47,496 nt of DNA from Microbacteriaceae bacterium. GTDB lineage: Bacteria > Actinomycetota > Actinomycetes > Actinomycetales > Microbacteriaceae. The position numbers and the translations under genes are program-made. The stretch lies in assembly GCA_947443745.1 (NCBI GenBank), contig CANEXL010000004.1, positions 1 to 47,496 of the forward strand, in the 5' to 3' direction. Below the pieces are notes generated by a model, which had not been told where the DNA came from, made no database searches, and was given only the letters and a program-made list of their open reading frames with translations. Shown in pieces: positions 29,045-36,732 of the stretch. Within the stretch, counting starts at the first letter, position 1. Every line of letters starts with the position of its first letter.

Positions 29045-30076
29045 GTGACCAACAACACCCAAACACAGAGCAAGCCAAGCGCCTCACAGCGGTGGCAGAA
29101 GCTTGCAGCAATAGGTTCCAACCAGTCCACCATTCTTGTGGCGGTCCTGGTGATCCTGGTTGTGGTGTTCACCATTCTGGAACCGAAGTTCTTGTCCGCT
29201 CAAACGGCAAGCAACGTTCTGACCGACTGGGGTTCTGTAGTTCTCATCGCCGTGGGAATGACGTATGTGATCATCAGTGGTGGCATCGACCTCTCGGTCG
29301 GTGCTTCCATTGCCCTCAGCGGCGTTGTCGCCGCATGGTTCATGGTCAACGTCTTAGGTCTTTCGCCTAAGGCAACCGGGGGCGAGGTCGTGTACGGCCT
29401 CGTTCTCGGAACCATCGTCGCCATCCTGACCGGCCTTGCTGTCGGCCTGGTTAATGGCTTCCTTATTACCAAAGCAAAAATCCCGCCCTTCATCGCGACG
29501 CTGGCCACTATGGGAGCCGGTCTCGGCTTTGCCGTCATCATCTCCAGCGGAATGCCCATCGGTGGTCCGAATGACTTCACCGTCATCTCCGCCATGAACC
29601 CCAGCACCAACCCCCTCTCGTGGGCCGTGCTCGCCGTCATTGTCGTGATCGTCATCGCTGGCCTGTTTCTTCACAAGGCAAAATTCGGTATCTACACGTA
29701 CGCGATTGGCTCGAACACGTTCGCCGCTCGCGGCGCGGGAATCAACGTCGAACGCCACCTGGTCGCCATTTACGCTCTCTCCGGCGCTCTCGCCGGCCTG
29801 ACCGGCATGTACGTCTACATGCGTCTGGGAGCGGGATCGCCCTCCTCCGGTACCGGTCGTGAACTGGATGCCATTGCCGCCGTTGTGATCGGTGGCGCAT
29901 CGCTCATGGGTGGTATCGGCCGCGTCTGGGGCACCGTCCTCGGAACCCTCATCCTCTTCACCGTTCAATCTGGTTTGATCATGGCCGGCGTCGCGCCCGA
30001 CTGGAAAAAGGTCGTCGTCGCTATCCTCATCGCTGTCGCAGTCGCAGCGCAGACCTTCAACAAGAAAGGGCGGTAA
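29045..30076 (+). CDS. Sugar ABC transporter permease (RbsC-like)
   Basis: Membrane subunit of a CUT2-type importer, 343 residues with a GTG start behind GAAGGAG. A hydrophilic N-terminal 25 residues precede about ten hydrophobic helices. Family motifs: ISGGIDLSVGASIALSGVVAAW near residue 79, VNGFLITKAKIPPFIATLATMG split near 137-157, the EAA-like ALSGALAGLTGMYVYMRLGAGSP near 240-262 and AAVVIGGASLMGGIGRVWGTVLG near 277. Co-transcribed with the binding protein (34-base gap) and ATPase (5-base gap). Confidence 0.92.
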   Translation: MTNNTQTQSKPSASQRWQKLAAIGSNQSTILVAVLVILVVVFTILEPKFLSAQTASNVLTDWGSVVLIAVGMTYVIISGGIDLSVGASIALSGVVAAWFMVNVLGLSPKATGGEVVYGLVLGTIVAILTGLAVGLVNGFLITKAKIPPFIATLATMGAGLGFAVIISSGMPIGGPNDFTVISAMNPSTNPLSWAVLAVIVVIVIAGLFLHKAKFGIYTYAIGSNTFAARGAGINVERHLVAIYALSGALAGLTGMYVYMRLGAGSPSSGTGRELDAIAAVVIGGASLMGGIGRVWGTVLGTLILFTVQSGLIMAGVAPDWKKVVVAILIAVAVAAQTFNKKGR

Positions 30077-30081
30077 TCATC

Positions 30082-30858
30082 ATGGCAATTGGTGACGTGC
30101 TTTACGAAGCAAAAAACATCTCCAAGAAGTATGGATCCGTCGTTGCTCTGGATGGCGCCAGCTTCAAGCTGCACGCGGGCGAGGTCATCGGTCTCGTGGG
30201 CGATAACGGTGCCGGAAAGTCCACCCTGGTCAAGATTCTTTCCGGGGCCTATACGCCCGATAGCGGAAGCCTTTTTCTTGATGGCGAACAGCGCGTTTGG
30301 ACCTCTCCTCGTGAGGTTTTGGATGCGGGCGTTGAAACCCTGTACCAAGATTCCGGATTGGCTCCGCACCTCAGCGTGAGCCAGAACGTCTTCCTTGGAC
30401 GCGAAAAAGTTGTCAAAGGATTCTTCGGCAAGCTTGGTTTCGTTGCGAAGAAGCAGATGGAACACGAAGCGCACCGCGACCTCGAAGAAGTAGGAATCGC
30501 GGTTCCCGCGTCCGACCGCTCCGTCTCGCAGCTTTCGGGTGGCCAGCGTCAGGCTGTCGCTATTGGCCGTGCCGTTGCCTGGGCTCGCAAGGTCATCATC
30601 CTCGATGAGCCCACCAATCACCTCGGTGCTCGTCAGGCATCCGAAGTTCTGCAAATCGTCAAGAACGCTAAGAAGAAGGGGCTGGGCGTTATTTTCATCT
30701 CACACACCCTTCCTCACGTTCTCGAGGTCACCGACCGCATCATCGTTTTGCGCCTCGGCAAGATCGTCAAAATTGCTCCGACGTCGGAGTTCACCGGTGA
30801 CACCCTGGTCGGTACGATCACGGGCACCATCCAGACCCTCAAGCTCGAGGGCGACTAA
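30082..30858 (+). CDS. Sugar ABC transporter ATP-binding protein, single-domain
   Basis: The 258-residue ATPase has Walker A GDNGAGKST, signature SQLSGGQRQAVAIGRAV, Walker B VIILDEPTNHLGARQ and the switch His in VIFISHTLPHV. Most CUT2 importers use a tandem ATPase of about 500 residues (RbsA); this one has one domain, as in FrcA-type systems, and would act as a homodimer. It is the last gene of the transporter block, followed by a GC-rich hairpin. Confidence 0.92.
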   Translation: MAIGDVLYEAKNISKKYGSVVALDGASFKLHAGEVIGLVGDNGAGKSTLVKILSGAYTPDSGSLFLDGEQRVWTSPREVLDAGVETLYQDSGLAPHLSVSQNVFLGREKVVKGFFGKLGFVAKKQMEHEAHRDLEEVGIAVPASDRSVSQLSGGQRQAVAIGRAVAWARKVIILDEPTNHLGARQASEVLQIVKNAKKKGLGVIFISHTLPHVLEVTDRIIVLRLGKIVKIAPTSEFTGDTLVGTITGTIQTLKLEGD

Positions 30859-30865
30859 GAGATCC

Positions 30866-30909
30866 GTGGCCGGCGCTGTTCCCCCCTGTCCGTGCCGGCC
30901 ACCACTCTT
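30866..30909 (+). terminator. Hairpin after the sugar transporter operon
   Basis: GTGGCCGGC (30866-30874) pairs perfectly with GCCGGCCAC (30894-30902) around a 19-base loop and is followed by CACTCTTT. The loop is long and the U tract weak, so attenuation rather than full termination is possible. Confidence 0.5.
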
Positions 30910-30960
30910 TCACCGCACTTTGGCCACTCTGTCGTCACGGAGCCATAGGGTAAAGGCATC

Positions 30961-32007
30961 ATGATGCCCACTGCGCAAAACATCCTTGCTATCGATGCCG
31001 GGCAGACCGGCATTCGCGTGATGCACGTGGGTGATGGCCTGGATCGCGTCCCGGACTCGAGCGAGAGTGGCCGCGCCCGTTCCACTATCCGTGACTTCCC
31101 CGGAATTCGCACCGACCGGGAGCTCCTCCCGCAGCTCGTGGCTGTTGTCGAACAGTTTTGCGCCGAGACCTCCCTGCCAGTGCATGTTGTCGCCGCCGGC
31201 GTTTCGGGACTGACAGCGAGTGAATCTCGGGCAGACACCCTCGTCGCCGGCCTCTCTTCCGCAGGCATCACGGCCGCGTATCTCGCGCACGATTCGATTA
31301 CGGGATATCTAGGGAGCCTCGGAACTCGGCCGGGTGCCGTCGTCGCTGCCGGCACGGGCGTCGTGACGCTCGGTGTTGGTCCGGCGGGGATTGCGCGCGT
31401 GGATGGCTGGGGGAACATCATCGGCGATGCTGGCAGTGGATACTGGATTGGGCGCGCGTCCCTGGAGGCGGCGCTTCGGGCTCACGATGGGCGAGGCAAG
31501 CACACATCCCTCATCTCTCTCTTGACCGAAAACTTCTCGTCGCCCGAGGCCGCGTACATCGAGTTACAAACCAACCCCGATCGCGTGCGGTTCATTGCCG
31601 CCTTTGCAAAACAGGTCGCAGCGCACGCTGAGGCCGATGCCGTTGCGCGAGACATCATCCGGCGAGCGGGGGAGGAGCTGGCACTGTCGGTTGCCACGGC
31701 CCTCGGGCGCGCGGGACTTCTGGAGCCGACCGATGGCGCCGATGTCCTCACACGCGTTGGCGGGAACGGCCGGGCCACGGTCCCCAACGTCAGCTGGGCC
31801 GGAGCCCTCCTGTCGGGGGAACTCCTTCATGCCGACTTCGAGGAGTCCCTTCGTCGTCGAGTTCCACATGTCGTGATGTCGCCACCGATAGGCGCGCCCC
31901 TCGACGGTGTGGCACTCCTTCCCTCCCTCAAGAGCGACAACCCCCTTCTCTCGGCGGTCGCGGTGTCCGGAGCGACCCCAAGAGCCGCCTCCGCCACTGC
32001 TTTGTGA
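30961..32007 (+). CDS. BadF/BadG-type ATPase, N-acetylglucosamine-kinase-like
   Basis: ASKHA-fold kinase of 348 residues. ILAIDAGQTGIRVMHV near the N-terminus is the phosphate-1 motif, FPGI follows, AAYLAHDSITGYLGSL near 107 supplies the catalytic Asp region, and VVAAGTGVVTLGV and GWGNIIGDAGSGYWIGR near 145-160 are typical of the NAGK/BadF group. It lies in the same direction as the sugar transporter, after a hairpin, and AAAGG precedes the ATG. It probably phosphorylates the incoming sugar or an amino sugar. A double ATG makes the exact start 30961 or 30964. Confidence 0.82.
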   Translation: MMPTAQNILAIDAGQTGIRVMHVGDGLDRVPDSSESGRARSTIRDFPGIRTDRELLPQLVAVVEQFCAETSLPVHVVAAGVSGLTASESRADTLVAGLSSAGITAAYLAHDSITGYLGSLGTRPGAVVAAGTGVVTLGVGPAGIARVDGWGNIIGDAGSGYWIGRASLEAALRAHDGRGKHTSLISLLTENFSSPEAAYIELQTNPDRVRFIAAFAKQVAAHAEADAVARDIIRRAGEELALSVATALGRAGLLEPTDGADVLTRVGGNGRATVPNVSWAGALLSGELLHADFEESLRRRVPHVVMSPPIGAPLDGVALLPSLKSDNPLLSAVAVSGATPRAASATAL

Positions 32008-32034
32008 CCCAGCAATCTCCCTACTTCGACACCT

Positions 32035-32046
32035 TAGGCTTAAGTT
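32035..32046 (+). promoter_or_regulatory. -10 box directly before the inositol-monophosphatase-family gene
   Basis: TAGGCT (32035-32040) is followed by exactly 6 bases and the ATG at 32047, with no Shine-Dalgarno, the pattern of a leaderless actinobacterial promoter. Confidence 0.4.
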
Positions 32047-32871
32047 ATGTCCTCCCCCACAGACCTTCTTGTTATTGCCCGTCTCCTCGCGCTCGAAGCA
32101 GGCGAGCTCATTGTGCGCCTGCGCGCCGAGGGAGTGGAGATCGCCGCCTCTAAGTCCAGTGCGGAAGATGTTGTCACGTTTGCCGATCGGCAATGTGAGG
32201 AATTCCTCCGGAACCGTCTCGCCGAACTGCGACCCGATGACGGATTCTTTGGAGAAGAAGGGGGCGACGACCGAGGGTCCAGCGGCCTGACCTGGATCGT
32301 TGACCCGATTGACGGAACCGTTAACTATTTGTATGGCATTCCGCAATACGCGGTGAGCATCGCCGTCGTTCAGGGAGAACCAAACCCGGCGACATGGACG
32401 GCACTCGCTGGCGCTGTTATCAACCCGGTAGCGGGGGAGTTGTACACGGCATCTCAGGGTGCCGGGGCATTCCTCGAGACCGGAATTCTTGAATCTGCAC
32501 CATCCGTTACGAGGCGACTCGTCATTAACCCCGTGACGGATCTGTCGCTCACCCTTGTAGGAACCGGATTCGCGTATGGCGCTGCACTGCGCGCCGAGCA
32601 AGCAGAAGTTCTCACGCGGCTGCTTCCCACTGTTCGGGATATTCGCCGAGCAGGTGCCGCCTCCCTTGACTTGTGCGCGGTTGCCGCTGGTCGTTTGGAT
32701 GCGTATTTTGAGCGCGATACCAAGCCCTGGGACCATGCCGCGGGTGCTTTGATTGCGCGCGAGGCCGGGGCAAAGGTCGGTGGCCTCGACGGTGCCGCTG
32801 AGGGACAAGAGATGGTGTTGGCCGCGCATCCTGAATTGTTCGCAGACCTTGAGAAAGTCCTGAGCGTCTAG
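32047..32871 (+). CDS. Inositol-monophosphatase-family phosphatase
   Basis: Mg2+-dependent sugar-phosphate phosphatase, 274 residues. The metal site is complete: Glu pair in DGFFGEEGGDD (near 65), DPIDGTVNYLYGIP (near 92, the D-P-x-D-G-T motif) and PWDHAAGALIAREAGAKVGG (near 228, the W-D-x-A motif). Family members act on inositol-1-phosphate, histidinol phosphate, fructose bisphosphate or PAP, and the sequence does not decide between them. It lies 39 bases after the BadF-type kinase gene and may have its own promoter. Confidence 0.88.
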   Translation: MSSPTDLLVIARLLALEAGELIVRLRAEGVEIAASKSSAEDVVTFADRQCEEFLRNRLAELRPDDGFFGEEGGDDRGSSGLTWIVDPIDGTVNYLYGIPQYAVSIAVVQGEPNPATWTALAGAVINPVAGELYTASQGAGAFLETGILESAPSVTRRLVINPVTDLSLTLVGTGFAYGAALRAEQAEVLTRLLPTVRDIRRAGAASLDLCAVAAGRLDAYFERDTKPWDHAAGALIAREAGAKVGGLDGAAEGQEMVLAAHPELFADLEKVLSV

Positions 32872-32895
32872 GTTCAGGACATGTGTGACTAGCTT

Positions 32896-32924
32896 TTGCA
32901 CAGTCTTGCCGGATAGTCTGTAAT
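32896..32924 (+). promoter_or_regulatory. Sigma-70-type promoter of the M23 peptidase gene
   Basis: TTGCAC (32896-32901), 17 bases, TGTAAT (32919-32924). This predicts a leader of about 55 bases before the GTG at 32988, which is preceded by GAGGAA. Confidence 0.55.
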
Positions 32925-32987
32925 CGTTCCGTTACATTTCGCTATGGGTGCGCATCGTCCCCCTGCCTAGGCCCCGAGGAATTATCT

Positions 32988-34256
32988 GTGGGTAATCACA
33001 TTGAGAGTCAAGACACGTCTGTGTCTGAGCGCTCTGACGTGATGGTGGAGACAGGTCCCGTTGAGATCACGCGTCGTCAATTGCGTGAAGCTGAGGCGGC
33101 GCTGCGGCAGAGTGAAATGACAACCGTTGATCTGGATCCGGTTTCTGTCTCCAAACTTGTTGCTGAGGTTGTTTCCGTCGCCGATGCAGCCATCGCCGAT
33201 CGCGTAGAACGTCAATTGCAGCAGCTTCGCGATTCTGGCGCCCCCGTTTCTGTTGCTGTTGCTGTTCCTGTTGCTGCGGCAGCAGAGCTTCCGCTTCCTC
33301 TTCCTCTGCGGCGCGAGCGCATCCGCAACGTCGTTGAGACGCCGCTCACGTCATCCGTTGACGCACCACTGTCGGACTTCGCAGCCGCACCGGCTGAACA
33401 CGTGGCGCCCACAAGTCGTAAATCATCCCGGCAGTCACAGAAGACGGTGCGCTCAGCGCAACAGGGTCCCACCCCTCCGCGTTCAGCACCGCCGCGCGGG
33501 ATGTCCGCCAGCACAAAGAAGCCTCACTGGCGCCGCCGCGCGACCGCACGTTTCCTCACGGTGACCGCAATGGTATTCGTGGCCGCGATGGCTGTGGCAA
33601 CCTCTGTGCCGGCGAATGCACTTCTCAGTGCGCAAGACGTGGAGAACCTCAAGGTTGCTCAGGGTAAAGACGTCGTAACGCAGGCGCAAGACGGCCAGTC
33701 AATCGAGGCCTCGGGATCCAGTGTCGCCGCGGGCCGCGATGGTGTTTCCGTTTCCGGGGCAGAACCGGTCAAAGCCTTCACGGACTCATCCTCTAGCAGG
33801 ATCTCTCCAATCGTTCCCTCATCATCCGGCCCCATCCTGTGGCCTTTCCCCAGCGCGGTTCCCCTGACCGATGGTTTTGGTGCACGTGCGAACATGTGGA
33901 CGTGGGGTGGATGGACCGGCAACTTCCATAGCGGTCAAGACTTCGACCCCGGCTACGGAACACCCATCCAGGCTGTCGCCGATGGAATTGTCGTGGAAGT
34001 TAGCTCGAACCTTTGTGGCCAGGCCGTGGTTATCTCTCACAACGTCAAGGGTGAGAAATTCGACAGTGAGTATTGCCACATGATTTATGGCAGCCCCAAC
34101 GTTACGGTCGGCGAAAGCATCACCGCCGGCACCATCGTTGGCAACGTCGGGCAAACGGGAATGGCCACCGGCCCCCACCTTCACCTTGAGATTCACGTCG
34201 GTGGTAATGCTATCGACCCCCTCGGCTTCCTCCGGGCGAGATCGACAGAGTGGTAG
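32988..34256 (+). CDS. Membrane-anchored M23-family metallopeptidase
   Basis: Cell-wall peptidase or peptidase-fold regulator of 422 residues. An N-terminal part of about 180 residues is hydrophilic, with ITRRQLREAEAALRQSE near residue 25 and an Ala/Val/Pro-rich stretch near 90. One membrane segment (FLTVTAMVFVAAMAVATSV, about 188-206) follows, then a Thr/Ser-rich linker and a C-terminal LytM/M23 domain. The zinc motifs are HSGQDFD (H-x-x-x-D) and HLHLE near the end, both intact, so it should be active. The short ITRR-type motif in the cytoplasmic part recurs in cell-envelope proteins of related actinobacteria. GTG start behind GAGGAA. Confidence 0.87.
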   Translation: MGNHIESQDTSVSERSDVMVETGPVEITRRQLREAEAALRQSEMTTVDLDPVSVSKLVAEVVSVADAAIADRVERQLQQLRDSGAPVSVAVAVPVAAAAELPLPLPLRRERIRNVVETPLTSSVDAPLSDFAAAPAEHVAPTSRKSSRQSQKTVRSAQQGPTPPRSAPPRGMSASTKKPHWRRRATARFLTVTAMVFVAAMAVATSVPANALLSAQDVENLKVAQGKDVVTQAQDGQSIEASGSSVAAGRDGVSVSGAEPVKAFTDSSSSRISPIVPSSSGPILWPFPSAVPLTDGFGARANMWTWGGWTGNFHSGQDFDPGYGTPIQAVADGIVVEVSSNLCGQAVVISHNVKGEKFDSEYCHMIYGSPNVTVGESITAGTIVGNVGQTGMATGPHLHLEIHVGGNAIDPLGFLRARSTEW

Positions 34257-34349
34257 TCGCCGCGTAACTTATCCGCAACGAACAAAAGCACCCCCGCGGA
34301 GATGGTAATCTCTTACGGTGCCAATTACTGCTCGTCAGTAAACGGCTAC

Positions 34350-34421
34350 GCCCCGATAGCTCAGTGGTAGAGCATCTCCATGGTAAGGAGAAGGTCGTCA
34401 GTTCAATCCTGACTCGGGGCT
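34350..34421 (+). tRNA. tRNA-Thr (anticodon GGT)
   Basis: A 72-base cloverleaf: acceptor GCCCCGA pairs with TCGGGGC, D arm GCTC-AGTGGTA-GAGC, anticodon arm TCTCC-ATGGTAA-GGAGA with GGT at the anticodon, T arm GTCAG-TTCAATC-CTGAC, discriminator T. The CCA end is not encoded. Confidence 0.97.
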
Positions 34422-34457
34422 CGATCGTTCACAGTGATTCATCATATGAATGTTCGT

Positions 34458-34534
34458 GGCTGGGTAGCTCAGTTGGTTAGAGCGCACGACTCATAATCGT
34501 GAGGTCGCGGGATCGTACCCCGCTCCAGCTACCA
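34458..34534 (+). tRNA. tRNA-Met (anticodon CAT, elongator type)
   Basis: A 77-base cloverleaf including an encoded CCA end. Acceptor GGCTGGG pairs with TCCAGCT with G-U pairs at both ends, D arm GCTC-AGTTGGTTA-GAGC, anticodon arm CACGA-CTCATAA-TCGTG, T arm GCGGG-ATCGTAC-CCCGC, discriminator A. The paired first acceptor base pair and the lack of three G-C pairs in the anticodon stem argue for elongator, not initiator, tRNA. It lies 36 bases after tRNA-Thr. Confidence 0.97.
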
Positions 34535-34550
34535 GAAGATCCACCAGTGG

Positions 34551-34579
34551 AAACCGTCGAAGATGCTTCGGCGGTTTTT
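34551..34579 (+). terminator. Intrinsic terminator of the tRNA-Thr/tRNA-Met unit
   Basis: AAACCGTCGAAG (34551-34562) pairs with CTTCGGCGGTTT (34566-34577), with one T-G pair, around an ATG loop and runs into a T tract. It lies 16 bases after tRNA-Met. Confidence 0.88.
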
Positions 34580-34602
34580 GCGTTGTCGCGAACTGCGCTC
34601 GG

Positions 34603-35235
34603 CTATGTGGCAGAGATGGCGACGTACTGACGCAGTTCAGTGGGGTTCTCCGCCTGTTCGACTAAGAATGCCGCCACGTCGGCCCTGTTTATTGCGCCGA
34701 TTTTTATGCCGCGAAACAGGGAGTTCTCGGTCCGATACTTCCCTGTGAGCTTCCCATCGAGCAACCGGCCCGGCCGAATGACGATCCAATTCATGCTCGA
34801 GCGGGCGACGATTTCTTCCATCCTCGTCTTGTCGGCATAGGAATCTCGCAGTACGTAGTTGAGTAGCAGCTTTGCGACCGGCGTCGCAAAATCTCGACTC
34901 GCCCCGGCGCCGAAGCCAGTGACAAACAAGAACGGAACATCTGACGTTCTGTTCTCGTTCAGTTTCGCTAAGAGTGTTGCGCAGTCCGAAAACAAAGTCG
35001 TCGCTTCTCGATTGCTGTCAAGGCCCAAGGTAACAATGACAGCATCTGCACCGTCTATAGCGCGGGCGAGGTCAGCCTCGTTGGTGGCACTCCCCAGCAC
35101 CTCCGTTACAGATTGGTCGTCAGCGACTGTGACGTGCGAACGTGAAAGAGTAGTGACCTCGTGGTTCCGGCTCAGGGCACTCTTCACAGTCTCGAGCCCC
35201 AGCCCCTTTGACGCGCCGATAACAGCAATTCGCAT
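34603..35235 (-). CDS. NAD(P)-binding atypical SDR / NmrA-like protein
   Basis: The 210-residue protein begins with a Rossmann motif, IAVIGASKGLGLETVKSAL, and continues with IDGADAVIVTLGLDSN near residue 62, PFLFVTGFGAGAS near 100 and MNWIVIRPGRLLDG near 148, the arrangement of the NAD(P)H-binding (SDR_a5/NmrA) group. No Tyr-x-x-x-Lys catalytic pair is evident, as usual for this group. AGGAAC precedes the ATG. Function unknown; no operon partner, since it is convergent to the tRNAs and divergent to a toxin-antitoxin pair. Confidence 0.82.
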   Translation of the reverse strand: MRIAVIGASKGLGLETVKSALSRNHEVTTLSRSHVTVADDQSVTEVLGSATNEADLARAIDGADAVIVTLGLDSNREATTLFSDCATLLAKLNENRTSDVPFLFVTGFGAGASRDFATPVAKLLLNYVLRDSYADKTRMEEIVARSSMNWIVIRPGRLLDGKLTGKYRTENSLFRGIKIGAINRADVAAFLVEQAENPTELRQYVAISAT

Positions 35236-35356
35236 TATGTTCCTGACTTTTTAGGTGGGGCGAAGGATTTCTTTTCTCATACAAACTGAAAGGTATTTGC
35301 TTTCTAGCATGTACGTCATCAGACAGTAATATGTAGAACTTATAGTACTTTTTTGA

Positions 35357-35368
35357 TAGACTCCGTGG
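35357..35368 (+). promoter_or_regulatory. -10 box directly before the Phd-type antitoxin gene
   Basis: TAGACT (35357-35362) followed by 6 bases and the ATG at 35369; TAGAAC lies 17 bases further upstream (35334-35339). No Shine-Dalgarno is present, so the message may be leaderless. The surrounding 130 bases are AT-rich compared with the rest of the window. Confidence 0.42.
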
Positions 35369-35632
35369 ATGGACAAGATAGCGCTCAAAGAGTTGAACCA
35401 GCAGACGAGTAAGGTCGTTGCTCGGGTTCGCAACGGTGAGCATCTCATGGTGACGGATCATGGACGTGACGTGGCGATGCTCGTCCCTGTCGTCTCGGCA
35501 TCAACTTTTCAAACCATGTTGGGCGCTGGCCAGGTGCGACCGGCCCGCACACGGTCCCCACTTCATATTTCGCGAGTGACCCTCGATGAGACGACCGCCG
35601 AGATTCGTGCCGACGACAGCGACCGCTTGTGA
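35369..35632 (+). CDS. Phd/YefM-type antitoxin
   Basis: The 87-residue protein begins MDKIALKELNQQTSKVVARVRNGEHLMVTDHGRDVAMLVPV, the Phd/YefM DNA-binding fold (swapped-hairpin domain), written here in two parts of the same stretch. The C-terminal 35 residues form the toxin-binding tail. It is coupled to the PIN toxin through a 4-base GTGA overlap. Autoregulation is expected for the family. Confidence 0.88.
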   Translation: MDKIALKELNQQTSKVVARVRNGEHLMVTDHGRDVAMLVPVVSASTFQTMLGAGQVRPARTRSPLHISRVTLDETTAEIRADDSDRL

Positions 35633-36045
35633 GTCTTGTTTACCTTGACTCCTCTGCTTTGCTCAAGCTCCTCGTTGAGGAAGCCGAATCCGAGCGACTG
35701 AATGGTGTCATCAATAGCTACCTCGCCACAGACGTTCGCTTGGTGACGTCAGCCTTGGCCAAGGTGGAGCTGAGTCGCGCGCGCATTCGAAATGACCTCG
35801 GTGGCGCATCCGATCGATTTGAGTCACTCGCCCAAAACAACATTTTTGACATCCTGGATGTCATTCAGATCACCGAACCGATTCTTGATGTGGCGAGTTC
35901 GATTCCTCATCACGTGAAGTCCTTGGATGCCATTCATCTGGCCACCGCAGATGTGCTTCGTGAGGATCTAGAGGTTCTCATCACCTACGACGACAACATG
36001 CTCCGCGTGGGAAAGCTGTTGAATCTGAACGCGAGGATCGCGTGA
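35629..36045 (+). CDS. VapC-like PIN-domain ribonuclease toxin
   Basis: A 138-residue PIN protein with the acidic active site intact: Asp7 in VYLDSSALLKLL, Glu47 in KVELSRAR, Asp100 in SLDAIHLATAD and Asp121-Asp122 in ITYDDNML. VapC enzymes cleave tRNA or rRNA when freed from antitoxin. GTG start overlapping the antitoxin stop. It is the second of three toxin-antitoxin modules in this window. Confidence 0.9.
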   Translation: MSLVYLDSSALLKLLVEEAESERLNGVINSYLATDVRLVTSALAKVELSRARIRNDLGGASDRFESLAQNNIFDILDVIQITEPILDVASSIPHHVKSLDAIHLATADVLREDLEVLITYDDNMLRVGKLLNLNARIA

Positions 36046-36143
36046 CATTTCCGTTTCTGCAACAACGCAACGGCTGTCGAGCGTAGCGCTAGGACCTCGG
36101 CCTATTATTGGCTCATCTGACGTGACCTGAAGGAGCCCTCAAC

Positions 36144-36635
36144 GTGCCTGACGCCTACAACTATTCGCAGCATCCACGCGTCACCGAGCGTGAAATTAAG
36201 GGTCCCCCAACGGTTCGTGGGGCGGCGGTAACTCTTCACGCTGACAGCGCCATGGCGCGATTCAACAACAAAATCGGTCTCACGATTACGAAGTCGGTTG
36301 GAACGATGTGGGCTGCGTACGGTTTTGCCGTCATCACTTTTGTGAGCCTGCCCGCCGCCATCATGAGTGGGCAACCCATCATCATCATTTCGTGGATTGC
36401 GCAAACTTTCTTGCAGCTCGTTCTTCTTCCCATCATCATTGTTGGCCAGAATCTGCAGGCGGCAGCGTCCGATGAACGGTCTGCCGCAACCTATGAAGAT
36501 GCCGGGGCCATTCTCGAAGAGGCCAAGCAAATTCAGGTGCATCTGGAATCCCAGGATGCTGCAATCGGGACGCTCCTTGCAAAAATCCAATCGTTGGAGG
36601 AGAACATTCAGCGCCAGCAGGGCAAGGCCGTCTAG
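36144..36635 (+). CDS. Small two-helix membrane protein resembling DUF1003 proteins
   Basis: The GTG start at 36144 follows AAGGAG. The 163-residue protein has a hydrophilic N-terminus of about 50 residues, two hydrophobic segments (MWAAYGFAVITFVSLPAAIM and IIIISWIAQTFLQLVLLPII, about residues 55-105) and a Glu/Gln-rich C-terminal helix likely to form a coiled coil. The order GTMW-x-x-Y-x-F and LPIIIVGQNLQAAASDERSA recalls the DUF1003 pattern (membrane pair then Q-N-R-Q). The function of this group is unknown. It stands alone between the PIN toxin and an amino-acid permease. Confidence 0.65.
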   Translation: MPDAYNYSQHPRVTEREIKGPPTVRGAAVTLHADSAMARFNNKIGLTITKSVGTMWAAYGFAVITFVSLPAAIMSGQPIIIISWIAQTFLQLVLLPIIIVGQNLQAAASDERSAATYEDAGAILEEAKQIQVHLESQDAAIGTLLAKIQSLEENIQRQQGKAV

Positions 36636-36732
36636 GCAAGACTGCCGAGGACCGGTTTTTGGTGGAGGGCTGTTTAGGGCAGACTGACGAGGGTTTCCTG
36701 TCAAGGTAACTCATGCACAGAAAAGGTTCGTG

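Noticed and set aside
32925..32987. c-di-AMP (ydaO-type) riboswitch before the M23 peptidase gene
   Set aside because: Such riboswitches are common before actinobacterial cell-wall peptidases, but the leader here is only about 55 bases and shows no matching helices.
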